Source: Bacteroidota bacterium (GTDB lineage Bacteria; Bacteroidota; Bacteroidia; J057; JAJTIE01). From it: a stretch of 42,389 nt of DNA. Where the stretch lies: contig JAJTIE010000006.1 in the NCBI GenBank assembly GCA_021300195.1, positions 1 to 42,389 of the forward strand, in the 5' to 3' direction. The notes below the pieces were generated by a model. The model was not told the DNA's origin. It made no database searches and saw nothing but the letters and a program-made list of their open reading frames with translations. Position 1 is the first letter of the stretch; every line of letters starts with the position of its first letter. This document shows positions 17,647 through 28,767 of the stretch, piece by piece. The position numbers and the translations under genes were made by a program.

Positions 17647-20544
17647 CTAGCGGACCTTGGCAGGGGCTGCCTGCCGGGCGGCACTGCGCTGCATGGATCG
17701 CTTGATGAGGTCGAGTGAGATGGGGCTGGCCACAAAGATAGAACTGATGGTGCCGATGAGAATGCCCAGAATCATAGCCAGCATGAAGCCCTGCAGCACC
17801 TCGCCCGCAAACAGGAAGAGGATAAAGGCAGAGAGTAGCGTGGTGGTACTGGTAACGATGGTTCGGCTCAGGGTATCATTCACAGCCTGGTTGAACAGCA
17901 GGGTTAGATCGCCGCGCATGCCCTCTTCCTTGATGCGCTCGCGGATTCGGTCAAACACAATCACGGTATCATTGATGGTATAACCCACAATGGTTAGGAT
18001 GGCGGCGATAAAGGTCAGGTCTACCTCTACACTAAAGGGCAGGTTATCTATTTGACCCAAGAGGCTGAATACACCCAGTACAAAAATCACGTTGAAGGTC
18101 AGGCTCACCAGTGCACCCATGCCATACTGCCACAGGTTGAAGCGGACCAGGATGTAGATAAACATGACGAGCAGGGCAAAAAACACCGACTGCTGTGCAG
18201 CATCCTTAATATCCTTTGCCACCGTGGGCCCCACTTTGTTGCTGCGGAGTATCTGCGGGTTCGCCTTTTCGCCATAGGCCTGGCTTATGGTGGTGAGGGT
18301 GGCCTTTTCCACGCGTGCATCCGCATCGGGGTCTTCCACCAGGTAGGCCGTGGTGATCATCACCTTGTTTTGGCCACTGATGGCCTTTATCTGGGGCTGC
18401 TCGCCGCCATAGCCTTTGGTAAGGCTACCACGCAGATCATTCACCACCTCGGGCGTAACGGGGGTATCCAGCTGTACAACGTACTGGCGGCCCCCCTTGA
18501 AGTCTACCCCCAGGCGGAAGCCCAGTGTGTAGATGGAAACCACGCTACCCAGGGTGATGAGCAGCACCAGGGTGTAGCTGATGCGGCGATTCTTCATCAC
18601 CTGCAGTTTGGCACGGGCAAACAGGCGGGTAGCAGCCAGCGAGCCAAAGCTCATAGGCTTGGCATCGGGCTTGCGGGTCATATAGTCTAGCAGGAGGCGG
18701 GTAACCAGCAGGCCGCTGACCATGGTGGTAAAGATGCCGATCATCAGGGTAACCGCAAAGCCCTGGATGGGGCCGGTACCGAAGATAAAGAGGATGAGGC
18801 CGGTGAGGAAGGTAGTAAGGTTTCCGTCTACAATGGAACTGAGCGCGTTTTGGAAGCCCGCGTTAATGGACCCCTTGAGGCCGCGTCCCTCGGCCAGTTC
18901 TTCGCGTATGCGCTCATAGATCAGTACGTTGGCATCTACGGCCATACCCATGGTGAGTACGATACCGGCAATGCCTGGCAGGGTCATCACCACATTCAGG
19001 GCTGCGCTCATGCCGACGAGGAAGATCAGGTTGACCACCAGGGCCACGCTGGCCACCAGGCCCGCACGGCGATAGTAGGCTACCACAAACAGGATAACGG
19101 CGATAAAACCTGCAATGAAGCTGAACAGGCCGGCATCTACAGTCTGCTTACCCAGGCTGGGGCCCACCACTTCCTCGCCCACTATGCGGGCAGGTGCGGG
19201 CAGTTTTCCGGCCTTCAGGATGTTGGCCAGGTCGGTAGCCTCCTCCAGGCTGAAGTTGCCGGTTATCTGGCTATTGCCGCCGGTTATCTGGTCTATTACA
19301 TTGGGGGCACTGTACACCAGCTGGTCTAGCACCACGGCTATGCTCTTGCCCTTGTACTCACCGGTCAGCTTGGCCCACTCGCGCGCGCCCTCGCCGTCCA
19401 TGCTCATGCTCACCATGTACTGGTTGTTCTGGTCTTGGCCGGTGCGGGTGTCCACGATGTTCTCGCCCCGTACGGTAGACTTTCCCTTGGCGCTGAAGAT
19501 GTAGAGGGCATAGAGCTCGTAGGCACTTTCGGTGCCTTCTGAGGGCTTGGCACTCCAGGCAAAGCGGAGGCTCTGGCTCTGTACCAGGTTTTTCACCACT
19601 GCAGAACGGAGCAGCTTGCCCACCTTTGCGGTATCAGCTTCTTCCACAATGCCCAGGTAGCGGGGGTCGGGGCCTGCTGCCTGGGGCATGGTCAGGTAGT
19701 CCGACAGTCCTTTGGGCTGCTTGGCAGCGGCTTGGGTCTTTGCCGTCTTGGTGTCTGCCGCAGCGGTTTCTGGCTTGGCAGCGGCGGTCTCTGTTTGTTT
19801 TTCCTGCTTCAGCGTATCGTCTGCCACGGCACCCCGGGTAGCCTGGTCTATCTGGGCCAGCAGGGGCTGCACCTCGGAAAAGCTACGCACGGGCCAGAAC
19901 TCCAGCTGGGCCGTGTTTTTCAGCAGCTTGCGTACGCGGGCTATGTCGCGCTCGCCAGGCAGCTCTATCACAATTCGGTTTGTGCCCGTTACTTTCTGGA
20001 TATTGGCACTGCTCACGCCAAACTGGTCCACCCGCTTTCGCAGTACAATCAGGGCGTTATCGATAGCAGCGTTGGCATCTGCGCGTATGCTCTCTATCAC
20101 CTGTGCGTCGGGGGTGTTGTAGCTCAGGTTTTGTCCGCCAAAGTAGGCTGCCAGCTTTACCCCAGGCTTCAGCTTGCGCAGCTCCCGGATGAAAATATCT
20201 ACAAAACCGGCATCCTGGCTGGCCTGCAGCTTTCTGGCGCTCTCTATGGCTTTGTCAAAGGTTTCGTCTACATTGTTTCCGGCCTTGGCGCGTATCAGCT
20301 CGTCTATGCCGATCTCCATCGTTATGTAGATCCCCCCCTGCAGGTCCAGGCCCAGACCCAGACTCTTGCGCACGGCGCCTTTGTAGTCGTCGTAGTGGGT
20401 CTGTAGCCATTTGGCCTTGGTCGAGTCGGGCTGCTGCTCATACTCGGCCTCCATGCCCAGTCGCTCGGTGGTGAAGTAGATATTATAGAGCGAAATGGCT
20501 GCAAAAATAGCCAGGAGCCAGAAAATCAGATTCTTTTGCTTCAT
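17647..20544 (-). CDS. secDF: Fused protein translocase subunit SecDF
   Basis: A 965-residue RND-type inner-membrane protein that uses the proton-motive force to help pull secreted proteins across the membrane with SecYEG. The SecD half has an N-terminal helix (LIFWLLAIFAAISLYNIYF), the GLGLDLQGG segment, a periplasmic domain and six membrane helices with the GMAVDANVLIYERIREEL motif. The SecF half begins near 640 and carries GFRLGVDFKGG and GYTINDTVIVFDRIRE. The fusion is normal for Bacteroidota. An Ala/Lys/Thr/Gln-rich low-complexity insert (about 245-280) lies within the periplasmic region and is unusual in composition. Own promoter and terminator are present. Confidence 0.97.
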   Translation of the reverse strand: MKQKNLIFWLLAIFAAISLYNIYFTTERLGMEAEYEQQPDSTKAKWLQTHYDDYKGAVRKSLGLGLDLQGGIYITMEIGIDELIRAKAGNNVDETFDKAIESARKLQASQDAGFVDIFIRELRKLKPGVKLAAYFGGQNLSYNTPDAQVIESIRADANAAIDNALIVLRKRVDQFGVSSANIQKVTGTNRIVIELPGERDIARVRKLLKNTAQLEFWPVRSFSEVQPLLAQIDQATRGAVADDTLKQEKQTETAAAKPETAAADTKTAKTQAAAKQPKGLSDYLTMPQAAGPDPRYLGIVEEADTAKVGKLLRSAVVKNLVQSQSLRFAWSAKPSEGTESAYELYALYIFSAKGKSTVRGENIVDTRTGQDQNNQYMVSMSMDGEGAREWAKLTGEYKGKSIAVVLDQLVYSAPNVIDQITGGNSQITGNFSLEEATDLANILKAGKLPAPARIVGEEVVGPSLGKQTVDAGLFSFIAGFIAVILFVVAYYRRAGLVASVALVVNLIFLVGMSAALNVVMTLPGIAGIVLTMGMAVDANVLIYERIREELAEGRGLKGSINAGFQNALSSIVDGNLTTFLTGLILFIFGTGPIQGFAVTLMIGIFTTMVSGLLVTRLLLDYMTRKPDAKPMSFGSLAATRLFARAKLQVMKNRRISYTLVLLITLGSVVSIYTLGFRLGVDFKGGRQYVVQLDTPVTPEVVNDLRGSLTKGYGGEQPQIKAISGQNKVMITTAYLVEDPDADARVEKATLTTISQAYGEKANPQILRSNKVGPTVAKDIKDAAQQSVFFALLVMFIYILVRFNLWQYGMGALVSLTFNVIFVLGVFSLLGQIDNLPFSVEVDLTFIAAILTIVGYTINDTVIVFDRIRERIKEEGMRGDLTLLFNQAVNDTLSRTIVTSTTTLLSAFILFLFAGEVLQGFMLAMILGILIGTISSIFVASPISLDLIKRSMQRSAARQAAPAKVR

Positions 20545-20577
20545 GGGTGTAGAAGTCGCCTCTTTTTAATGGAGCCG

Positions 20578-20585
20578 CAAATTTA
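20578..20585 (-). promoter_or_regulatory. TAnnTTTG element before secDF
   Basis: TAAATTTG on the minus strand lies 33 nt before the secDF ATG. No TTTG at ideal spacing. The rest of the 20586-20732 interval shows nothing recognisable. Confidence 0.5.
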
Positions 20586-20732
20586 AGGGAATTTCTGTAT
20601 GGAATACGGGATTTTGGCAAGCTACCAGCAATATTTTCAAACAGGTCTGTCTTTGCTGGCAGGCACCCCCTCCGGCTAAGCCTGCTGGCAAGTTCCGGAT
20701 CGGATTTGGGGTCGAAATGGGCTACTTACACA

Positions 20733-20765
20733 AAAAAAGAGAGCCCTCTACAGGCTCTCTTTTTT
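20733..20765 (-). terminator. Intrinsic terminator of groES-groEL
   Basis: A 13-bp stem AAAAAAGAGAGCC/GGCTCTCTTTTTT (20733-20745 / 20753-20765) with a 7-nt loop. Read on the minus strand it ends in seven T residues, 24 bp after the groEL stop. Confidence 0.88.
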
Positions 20766-20789
20766 GCATGTGCACGAAGCGAAGCGGGC

Positions 20790-22487
<1,698 letters not shown>

Positions 22488-22508
22488 TCAGGTAGCTACC
22501 GGGTACTG

Positions 22509-22784
22509 CTAGATAACTGCGTACAGGTCGCTTTCGCGCATAATCAGGTAATCTTTACCTCCAATGCTTACCTCCGTACCGCTGTATTTACCATACAGTA
22601 CGCTGTCGCCTACCTTTACCGTGGTGGGCTCATCCTTTTTGCCGGGTCCTACGGCCACTACCTTGCCCTTTTGGGGTTTTTCTTTGGCTGTGTCGGGGAT
22701 GATGATGCCGCCAGCGGTTTTTTCTTCGGCAGGGGCGGGCTCTACTACCACGCGGTCTGCCAGTGGGTTGATGTTAAGAGACAT
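22509..22784 (-). CDS. groS: 10 kDa co-chaperonin GroES
   Basis: A 91-residue lid of the GroEL chamber. Visible are [10 protein letters not shown], the mobile loop [27 protein letters not shown] and the terminal [12 protein letters not shown]. It is first in the operon. Upstream, the 22785-23180 region separates it from the divergent giant secreted protein gene; no element in it clearly matches the groESL promoter expectation, although an AT-rich stretch is present at 22785-22820. Confidence 0.98.
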   Translation of the reverse strand: MSLNINPLADRVVVEPAPAEEKTAGGIIIPDTAKEKPQKGKVVAVGPGKKDEPTTVKVGDSVLYGKYSGTEVSIGGKDYLIMRESDLYAVI

Positions 22785-23180
22785 AATTTGCTAAGCTTAA
22801 AAGTAAAATGAAGATTAACAGAGCGCACCGGAGCAATATTGGTGCCAAAATGATTTTTCGGCCAAAGTGACAGCTTCCAGGTAGCAGTGCTGCCAGATTG
22901 CCTAGGCTTCCTGACAGGATCGATGACCGACTGACAGTACCCAGGGAAAAAGAATTGTAGTGCTGAGAAAACGAGGGGGCGGGTACCGATACTGGAGGCA
23001 CCCGCAGCACCGACCAAAGACTGAAAATGGGTACCAGAAACGATCTTCGCGCGAATCTGACATAAAGCACTGCTTTTCATGCACTTAGCATGCCGGCTCA
23101 CATGGCCGGATGGTTCAGGCTAAGGATTTCTTCCATTTTGCCGGAATAAAATCGTCCAACTTGCGTTTAGGCATTGTGTG

Positions 23181-23188
23181 TAAATTTG
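23181..23188 (+). promoter_or_regulatory. TAnnTTTG element before the type IX-secreted giant protein
   Basis: TAAATTTG ends 4 nt before ATG 23193, with a TTG at 23161-23163 (17-nt spacer). Transcription is expected at the start codon itself, a leaderless mRNA. The upstream 22821-23160 stretch contains no gene or repeat that I can support. Confidence 0.55.
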
Positions 23189-23192
23189 TGTG

Positions 23193-26090
23193 ATGCATAG
23201 CAGGCTCCCGCTTTATTTCTTCTTTTTCATCACGCTAATCCCGCTTGTGGCGCTGGGCAGCCACAATCTGGCGGGCCAGATCTATGCCCAGCGGGTGCGG
23301 AGTGTAGACCCCACGGCAAACAGCAACCTGTACGAGATTGTACTGACTACTTATACGGACCCCGCCCCACGTGGGGTAGACCGCTGCCAGGCAATCATTG
23401 AAGTATGGAGCCTGGATGGCAACGGGCAGCTGAAGAAGGTGGCAGACCTGGGCCCCATAAACCGCGAGAACGGGCAGCCCCGCGCCTGCGACCTGGACCC
23501 CGGCACGGCCTTCATCCCCAATGGCGTATCGGTGCGCGGCACCATCAAGCGGAATATATACCGTACCCGGTTCCTCTTCCCGGGCCCGGGGCGCTATGTG
23601 CTGCGCTACTACGACGTGGCCCGGAATGCCAGCATACGCAATATGGATAACAGCGGTGCCACGGCTTTCTTTGTAGAAACCATGGTGCTGAACAGCCCCA
23701 TTACCCCCAATACCTCGCCCGAGCTGCTGAATGAGCCCTTGGACGATGCCTGCACCCGCCGCCTGTGGACGCACAACCCGGCAGCCTACGATGCCGACGG
23801 AGACATACTGCGCTATAGCCTGATACCCAACCAGCAGTATGACCCAACGGGGGGAATTATCTTCCCCACCGTAGTGCAGAATTATCGTTTCCCCAATGAA
23901 TTTGGCGGCAGCTTCACGATAGACCCCGACCTGGGCCTGGTAAGCTGGAACACCCCCCAGCAAGTAGGGATCTACAACATTGCCATCCGGATAGAGGAAT
24001 TCCGAAATGGGGTGCTGATTGGCTATGTCATTCGGGACATGGCCATATTTGTGAATCCCTGTAACAACAACCCGCCCGAGATACGCGCCCTGCGCGATAC
24101 CTGCATCCTGCCGGGGGTAAACCTCTCATTCGAGATAGAAGCGCGGGACCCCGATGGAGACATCCCCACGGTGCAAGATTATAGCCGAGACAGTGTGTAC
24201 CTGTACCTGAACAACGGCGCACAGGGCAATAACGGCCCATTCCAGCTGGCCAATGGACCCGCTACCATGAGTCCGCCGGAGTCTTCCTTCCCACTTCGCT
24301 ACCCAAATCCGAGCGGCTTCTTCAACACAGCTCCCTCCGACCCGCCCAACCGACCCGGCATAGATCCCGCCACCATTCCGCCCGATCCGGTGTTTAACTG
24401 GACCCCTCTGTGTGAGCACATACGCAGCCAGCCCTATCGGGTAGACTTTTATGCGCATGATAACCTGGGCAATGATCCCACCCTGGCGGCCAACCACATT
24501 ACCACCATCAAGGTAGTGGCCCCACCACCCCGAAACCTGGTAGTAACCCCCGGGCCCCGCCAGCTACAGCTGGCCTGGCAGCCCACCAGCTGCACCAATG
24601 CCACGGGCTACAACATCTACCGGGCCCTGGACAGCAATGCCAGCTATGTGGACACGGTATGCTGCGATGACGCGCTAACCGGCTATGAACTGATAGGCAC
24701 CACCAATGGCTGGAACCAGACCAGCTTTGTGGACAACAACAACGGGGCGGGCCTGGTGTTTCGCAGCCAGTACTGCTACCGCGTTACAGCCCGATACCCT
24801 GCCAGTATAGAGAGCTGCCCCTCGAACATAGACTGCGAAAAGATACAGCGAAATATGCCCATCATGCTGATTGACAGCATAGACTTTACCGATGCCAATG
24901 TGGGGCAGGTAAAAGTAGCCTGGCAGTCGCCAGACCTGCGCCTGATCGATCCCGTATTCTTCCCCACCCCCTACACCTACACCCTGGAGCACAGCAGCAG
25001 CCAGAACCCCGGCAGCTTTGCTACCGTGGCACAGGGCCTTGCCTTTGCCGACACCCGCTACCTGGACCTGCCCCGAAATACCCTGGACCAGGGGCACCTG
25101 TACCGGGTGCGCATGTTCGACGCTACGGGCAATGAGGTGGAAGTGTCTGACCAAGCCACCAGCATCTTCCTCCAGACCGTTGGCCAGCAGGATGCCATCC
25201 GGCTGATATGGCGCGAAAACGTGCCCTGGACCAACTTTGAATATGAAATATGGCGGCAAGACCCCGGCGAAACAACCTATAACCGAATTGCCACCGTGAC
25301 GGAGCCCGCCACGCGTGTAAATGGCTCCATCAACGAACATACCTACCTGGATACCGACCCGAAGACCCTGACCGATGCCACCATCGACAACACCTACTGC
25401 TACTACATCCTGGGCAGGGGCAGCTACTTCATCCCGGGTGTACGAGACAACCTGGTAAACGCCTCGCAGATACGCTGCGACGAGCCGATAGATACCATCC
25501 CCCCCTGCCTGCCCCCCGCCGAGGAGATAAGCATAACGGGAGACTGCGATGATTTTTCGGTGGAGATAAACTGGACCCAGCCAGAATTTGCCTGTGCGCC
25601 CGACCTCGCGTTCTTCCGCCTGTACTATGCGCCCAAGCCCGGCCTGCCCTATGTGCAGATCTGGCAAAGTGCCGATGCCAATGCCCGCCGCTACCGAGCC
25701 ACAGACCCCGACCAGCAGGGCCTGGGCGGCTGCTACGCCCTGACAGCCGTAGATACGCGCGGAAATGAAAGCGACCCAAGTGAACCCCTTTGCTTCGAAA
25801 ACTGCCCCGTAGTGAAGCTGCCCAATGTCTTTACCCCCAATGGCGACGGCATCAACGACACCTTTGTACCCATAGAGGTGCGAAATGTACTGAGGCTGCG
25901 CATCCGCATCTTCAACCGATGGGGCGAGATGATGCACGAAAGCAGGGATATTGACAAGCTGTGGGAGGGAACCGCACCCAACGGGCAGCCTGCCAATGAG
26001 GGCACCTACTTCTACGTGCTGGAGGGGGCACTGAATAACTTTGCCGAAACCACCTTTGAGCGATCTGGCTCCATTACCCTTATTCGCTAG
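23193..26090 (+). CDS. Giant secreted protein with gliding-motility/T9SS C-terminal domain
   Basis: A 965-residue extracellular protein. A signal peptide (LYFFFFITLIPLVALG) is followed by a start typical of Bacteroidota surface proteins (SHNLAGQIYAQRV). The middle has beta-sandwich repeats, including fibronectin type III-like units from about 440 (APPPRNLVVTPGPRQLQLAWQ) and near 560, 660 and 780. The final 90 residues form the CHU_C-type domain: LPNVFTPNGDGINDTF, IFNRWGEMMHES and PANEGTYFYVLEG, a type B sorting signal of the type IX secretion system. GTG 23190 is an alternative start one codon earlier. The role is probably adhesion or matrix; partner and ligand are unknown. It precedes ribE by 8 nt. 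Confidence 0.92.
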   Translation: MHSRLPLYFFFFITLIPLVALGSHNLAGQIYAQRVRSVDPTANSNLYEIVLTTYTDPAPRGVDRCQAIIEVWSLDGNGQLKKVADLGPINRENGQPRACDLDPGTAFIPNGVSVRGTIKRNIYRTRFLFPGPGRYVLRYYDVARNASIRNMDNSGATAFFVETMVLNSPITPNTSPELLNEPLDDACTRRLWTHNPAAYDADGDILRYSLIPNQQYDPTGGIIFPTVVQNYRFPNEFGGSFTIDPDLGLVSWNTPQQVGIYNIAIRIEEFRNGVLIGYVIRDMAIFVNPCNNNPPEIRALRDTCILPGVNLSFEIEARDPDGDIPTVQDYSRDSVYLYLNNGAQGNNGPFQLANGPATMSPPESSFPLRYPNPSGFFNTAPSDPPNRPGIDPATIPPDPVFNWTPLCEHIRSQPYRVDFYAHDNLGNDPTLAANHITTIKVVAPPPRNLVVTPGPRQLQLAWQPTSCTNATGYNIYRALDSNASYVDTVCCDDALTGYELIGTTNGWNQTSFVDNNNGAGLVFRSQYCYRVTARYPASIESCPSNIDCEKIQRNMPIMLIDSIDFTDANVGQVKVAWQSPDLRLIDPVFFPTPYTYTLEHSSSQNPGSFATVAQGLAFADTRYLDLPRNTLDQGHLYRVRMFDATGNEVEVSDQATSIFLQTVGQQDAIRLIWRENVPWTNFEYEIWRQDPGETTYNRIATVTEPATRVNGSINEHTYLDTDPKTLTDATIDNTYCYYILGRGSYFIPGVRDNLVNASQIRCDEPIDTIPPCLPPAEEISITGDCDDFSVEINWTQPEFACAPDLAFFRLYYAPKPGLPYVQIWQSADANARRYRATDPDQQGLGGCYALTAVDTRGNESDPSEPLCFENCPVVKLPNVFTPNGDGINDTFVPIEVRNVLRLRIRIFNRWGEMMHESRDIDKLWEGTAPNGQPANEGTYFYVLEGALNNFAETTFERSGSITLIR

Positions 26091-26098
26091 GCACCCGC

Positions 26099-26701
26099 AT
26101 GTTTACCGGTATTATAGAGGCCCTGGGCACGATAGAGGCGATAGAACCTGTGGGCACCAACCTGCAGCTGTGGGTATCGGCCCCCTTTGTACAGGAACTG
26201 AAAATAGACCAGAGTGTGGCCCACAATGGGGTGTGCCTGACTGTGGCTGAGCTGAAGGACGGCCTATATCGGCTAGACGTAATACAGGAAAGCCTGAACC
26301 GAAGCAGCCTGGGCCTGCTACAGCCGGGCGCGAGCGTAAACCTGGAGCGATGCGTGCAGGCTGGCCAGCGCATGGACGGACACTTTGTGCAAGGGCACGT
26401 GGATACTACCGGAACCATCCAGCAGATAGAAAACCAGGACGGTAGCTGGGACGTGTGGATAAGCTACCCGCCCGAACAGGCCACCCTAATTGTGCAAAAA
26501 GGATCGGTGGCCGTAGACGGCATTAGCCTGACTGTGGCCGAGGACATGGCTGGCCGCTTCCGGCTATCGCTCATCCCCTACACCTGGCAGCACACCAATG
26601 CCCACAGCTGGCGTGTGGGCAGCCCGGTAAACCTGGAGTTTGACATCCTGGGCAAGTATCTGCACAAGCACTTCCAGCAGCTGGCACCCCGACAGGCCTA
26701 G
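26099..26701 (+). CDS. ribE: Riboflavin synthase (alpha chain)
   Basis: A 200-residue enzyme that dismutates two 6,7-dimethyl-8-ribityllumazine molecules to riboflavin and a pyrimidinedione. The MFTGIIE start and two lumazine-binding repeats are clear: CLTV in the first, MDGHFVQGHVD between them and GISLTV in the second. Length is normal. No other riboflavin gene is in the window; it may be co-transcribed with the secreted-protein gene upstream. Confidence 0.97.
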   Translation: MFTGIIEALGTIEAIEPVGTNLQLWVSAPFVQELKIDQSVAHNGVCLTVAELKDGLYRLDVIQESLNRSSLGLLQPGASVNLERCVQAGQRMDGHFVQGHVDTTGTIQQIENQDGSWDVWISYPPEQATLIVQKGSVAVDGISLTVAEDMAGRFRLSLIPYTWQHTNAHSWRVGSPVNLEFDILGKYLHKHFQQLAPRQA

Positions 26702-26755
26702 CCGCTGGCTGCCCTACCCTACCCCAGCGACCTGCCGTCAAAGACTGCTCGAAGA

Positions 26756-26786
26756 ATTGAGGTTTAGCCATTTTGTGCTAGCTTCG
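26756..26786 (+). promoter_or_regulatory. -33/-7 promoter before surE
   Basis: ATTG at 26756-26759 and TAGCTTCG at 26779-26786 are separated by 19 nt, the same spacing as the tRNA promoter. The -7 element has C for T at position 7 and ends 6 nt before the surE ATG, predicting a leader of 0-3 nt. Confidence 0.5.
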
Positions 26787-26792
26787 CACTAC

Positions 26793-27569
26793 ATGGCACA
26801 CATACTGGTTTGTAACGACGATGGCATCTTTGCCCCAGGCATCAAGGCCCTGGTGGAGGCTGTGAAGGAATTTGGCACCTTGACCGTGGTAGCGCCCGAT
26901 AGTCCGCAGAGCGGCATGGGCCACGCCATCAGCGTGGGCAAGCCCATCTGGGCAGGTGTAAGCCATGACTTTGGCCCCGATGTAAAAGCCTGGGAAACCA
27001 GCGGCACCCCAGCCGACTGTATCAAAATAGCCACCGGCCAGCTGATGGACAAGCGCCCCGACCTCATCGTATCGGGCATCAACCACGGCAGCAATAGCAG
27101 CATCAGCGTCTTCTACAGCGGCACCATGAGTGCCGCCATAGAGGGCGTACTGGAGGGCATACCCTCCATAGGCTTCAGCCTGCTGGACTACAGCATGGAG
27201 GCCGACTTCGCAGCTGCCAAGCAGGTAGTACGCACCATTGTGCGCCGCGCACTGGCCCACCGCATGCCCGAGAATGTGGCCCTGAACGTAAACATCCCCA
27301 AGCTGCCAGCTGCCGAACTGAGGGGCATCAAAATAACGCGCCAGAGTGCAGGACGCTGGGTAGAGGAGTTTGACAAACGCAAAGACCCCTATGGCCGAGA
27401 CTACTACTGGCTGATGGGCCAGTTTGACCTACAGGACGACGGACAGGATACCGACGAATGGGCCCTGCGCAACGGCTACGTAAGCGTGTGCCCGGTGCAG
27501 ATAGACGTAACCGCCCACCACGCACTGGCCCGCCTGAACAACTGGGAGATGAACGAGATAGAGGGATAG
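26793..27569 (+). CDS. surE: 5'/3'-nucleotidase SurE
   Basis: A 258-residue metal-dependent phosphatase acting on nucleoside monophosphates and short polyphosphate, linked to stationary-phase survival. Metal ligands are in CNDDG (N8, D9, D10), S40 in APDSPQSG and the Asn of SGINHGSN. The frame is open to 26640 inside ribE, but ATG 26793 starts the conserved MAHILVCNDDG. The C-terminus is normal. It has its own promoter rather than depending on ribE. Confidence 0.96.
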   Translation: MAHILVCNDDGIFAPGIKALVEAVKEFGTLTVVAPDSPQSGMGHAISVGKPIWAGVSHDFGPDVKAWETSGTPADCIKIATGQLMDKRPDLIVSGINHGSNSSISVFYSGTMSAAIEGVLEGIPSIGFSLLDYSMEADFAAAKQVVRTIVRRALAHRMPENVALNVNIPKLPAAELRGIKITRQSAGRWVEEFDKRKDPYGRDYYWLMGQFDLQDDGQDTDEWALRNGYVSVCPVQIDVTAHHALARLNNWEMNEIEG

Positions 27570-27621
27570 CGGGACAACTACTTTTTCGTCAATAAAAAAA
27601 TAAAAACCTATACTAAAAGAA

Positions 27622-28512
27622 ATGAAATCCGCCTACGTATTCCCCGGCCAGGGGAGCCAAACGCCCGGAATGGGTAAAGACCTGTACGAAGCCAGCCCCG
27701 GGGCCCGCAAGTTGTTTGCCGAAGCCGATGAGGTGCTGGGCTTCAAGATCAGCGACATTATGTTTGAGGGCACGGCCGAGGAGCTGACCCGCACGAGCGT
27801 AACGCAGCCCGCCATCTACATTCACTCCGTTATTCTGGCCCTGCTGACCGATGTGCGCAGCCGCGCCCAGATGGTGGCAGGCCACAGCCTGGGCGAGTTC
27901 AGCGCGCTGGCTGCCGCCGGTAGTCTCAGCTTTGCCGATGGCCTGCGCCTGGTGCAGCAGCGGGCCGAAGCCATGCAGCGGGCCTGCGATGAGCAGCCTA
28001 GTACCATGGCCGCCATCATAGGCCTGGAAGACGAGGCCGTGGAACAGCTATGTGCCGAGGTAGCGGGCGTAGTGGTGCCCGCCAACTACAACAGCCCCGG
28101 CCAGCTGGTTATCTCCGGCGCGGTGCCAGCTGTAGAGGCAGCCGTTGCGCTGGCTAAGGAACGGGGTGCCCGCATGGCCAAGCTGCTGACCGTAAACGGA
28201 GCTTTTCACAGCCCGCTGATGCAGAGCGCCCAGGATGCACTGGCCAAAGCCATAGAGACAACACGCTTTCAGGCACCCAGCTGCCCCATCTATCAGAACG
28301 TAACGGCCAAGGCCGAGACCGACCCGGCCCGCATACAGGCCAACCTGAATGCCCAGCTGACCGCACCCGTGCGCTGGACCCAGAGTGTGCAGGCCATGGT
28401 GGCCGATGGCGCGGGCCTGTTTGTAGAGGTAGGTCCCGGCAAGGTGCTGCAGGGGCTGGTGAAGCGCATAGCCAGCGAGGCAGAAGCACAGGGGTACAGC
28501 AGCCTTACATAG
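27622..28512 (+). CDS. fabD: Malonyl-CoA:acyl-carrier-protein transacylase
   Basis: A 296-residue enzyme that moves malonyl groups to ACP to start fatty-acid elongation. FPGQGSQ (7-13), the nucleophile loop GHSLGE with S89, QQRAEAM and the catalytic His in NGAFHSPLM are present. The preceding 50 bp is A-rich, which favours initiation without a Shine-Dalgarno sequence; no good -7 element is seen. Other fab genes are not nearby. Confidence 0.96.
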   Translation: MKSAYVFPGQGSQTPGMGKDLYEASPGARKLFAEADEVLGFKISDIMFEGTAEELTRTSVTQPAIYIHSVILALLTDVRSRAQMVAGHSLGEFSALAAAGSLSFADGLRLVQQRAEAMQRACDEQPSTMAAIIGLEDEAVEQLCAEVAGVVVPANYNSPGQLVISGAVPAVEAAVALAKERGARMAKLLTVNGAFHSPLMQSAQDALAKAIETTRFQAPSCPIYQNVTAKAETDPARIQANLNAQLTAPVRWTQSVQAMVADGAGLFVEVGPGKVLQGLVKRIASEAEAQGYSSLT

Positions 28513-28597
28513 CCCCCCACCCAGAGCGGAGGCTATAGCGTAGGCGGAACAGCGCATCACCTAGTCAAAGTTGGGTGCCCTGTGTGGTATCCCCCTT

Positions 28598-28625
28598 CCC
28601 CAAAAAGCGGATCTGTTTTTTGGGG
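28598..28625. terminator. Weak bidirectional hairpin between fabD and rarA
   Basis: CCCCAAAAA (28598-28606) can pair with TTTTTGGGG (28617-28625) around a 10-nt loop. It is the only terminator-like structure in the 255-bp gap between these convergent genes; the rest of 28513-28767 is featureless. Confidence 0.45.
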
Positions 28626-28767
28626 GTCCAAAGTTTACAATGGCCCATAGGCTGTAGAGTCATTACAGGCGGATCGGGGTACAAGCGGTGGGCACCTGCA
28701 ACTCTTTCTGTGCGAGGCTGGTACCTCCGTCACCAGGGAAGTGAAATTAAACAGAGGGCTATCCCCC

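Noticed and set aside
22785-23180. Search for a CIRCE operator or heat-shock element before groES-groEL
   Set aside because: No TTAGCACTC-N9-GAGTGCTAA or similar inverted repeat found; the overlapping short minus-strand frames are low-complexity and unsupported.
24675-25937. 420-codon open frame antisense to the giant secreted protein
   Set aside because: Low-complexity Gly/Val/Tyr-rich translation without recognisable domains; it mirrors the codon bias of the real gene, which has a signal peptide, FN3-like repeats and a T9SS domain.
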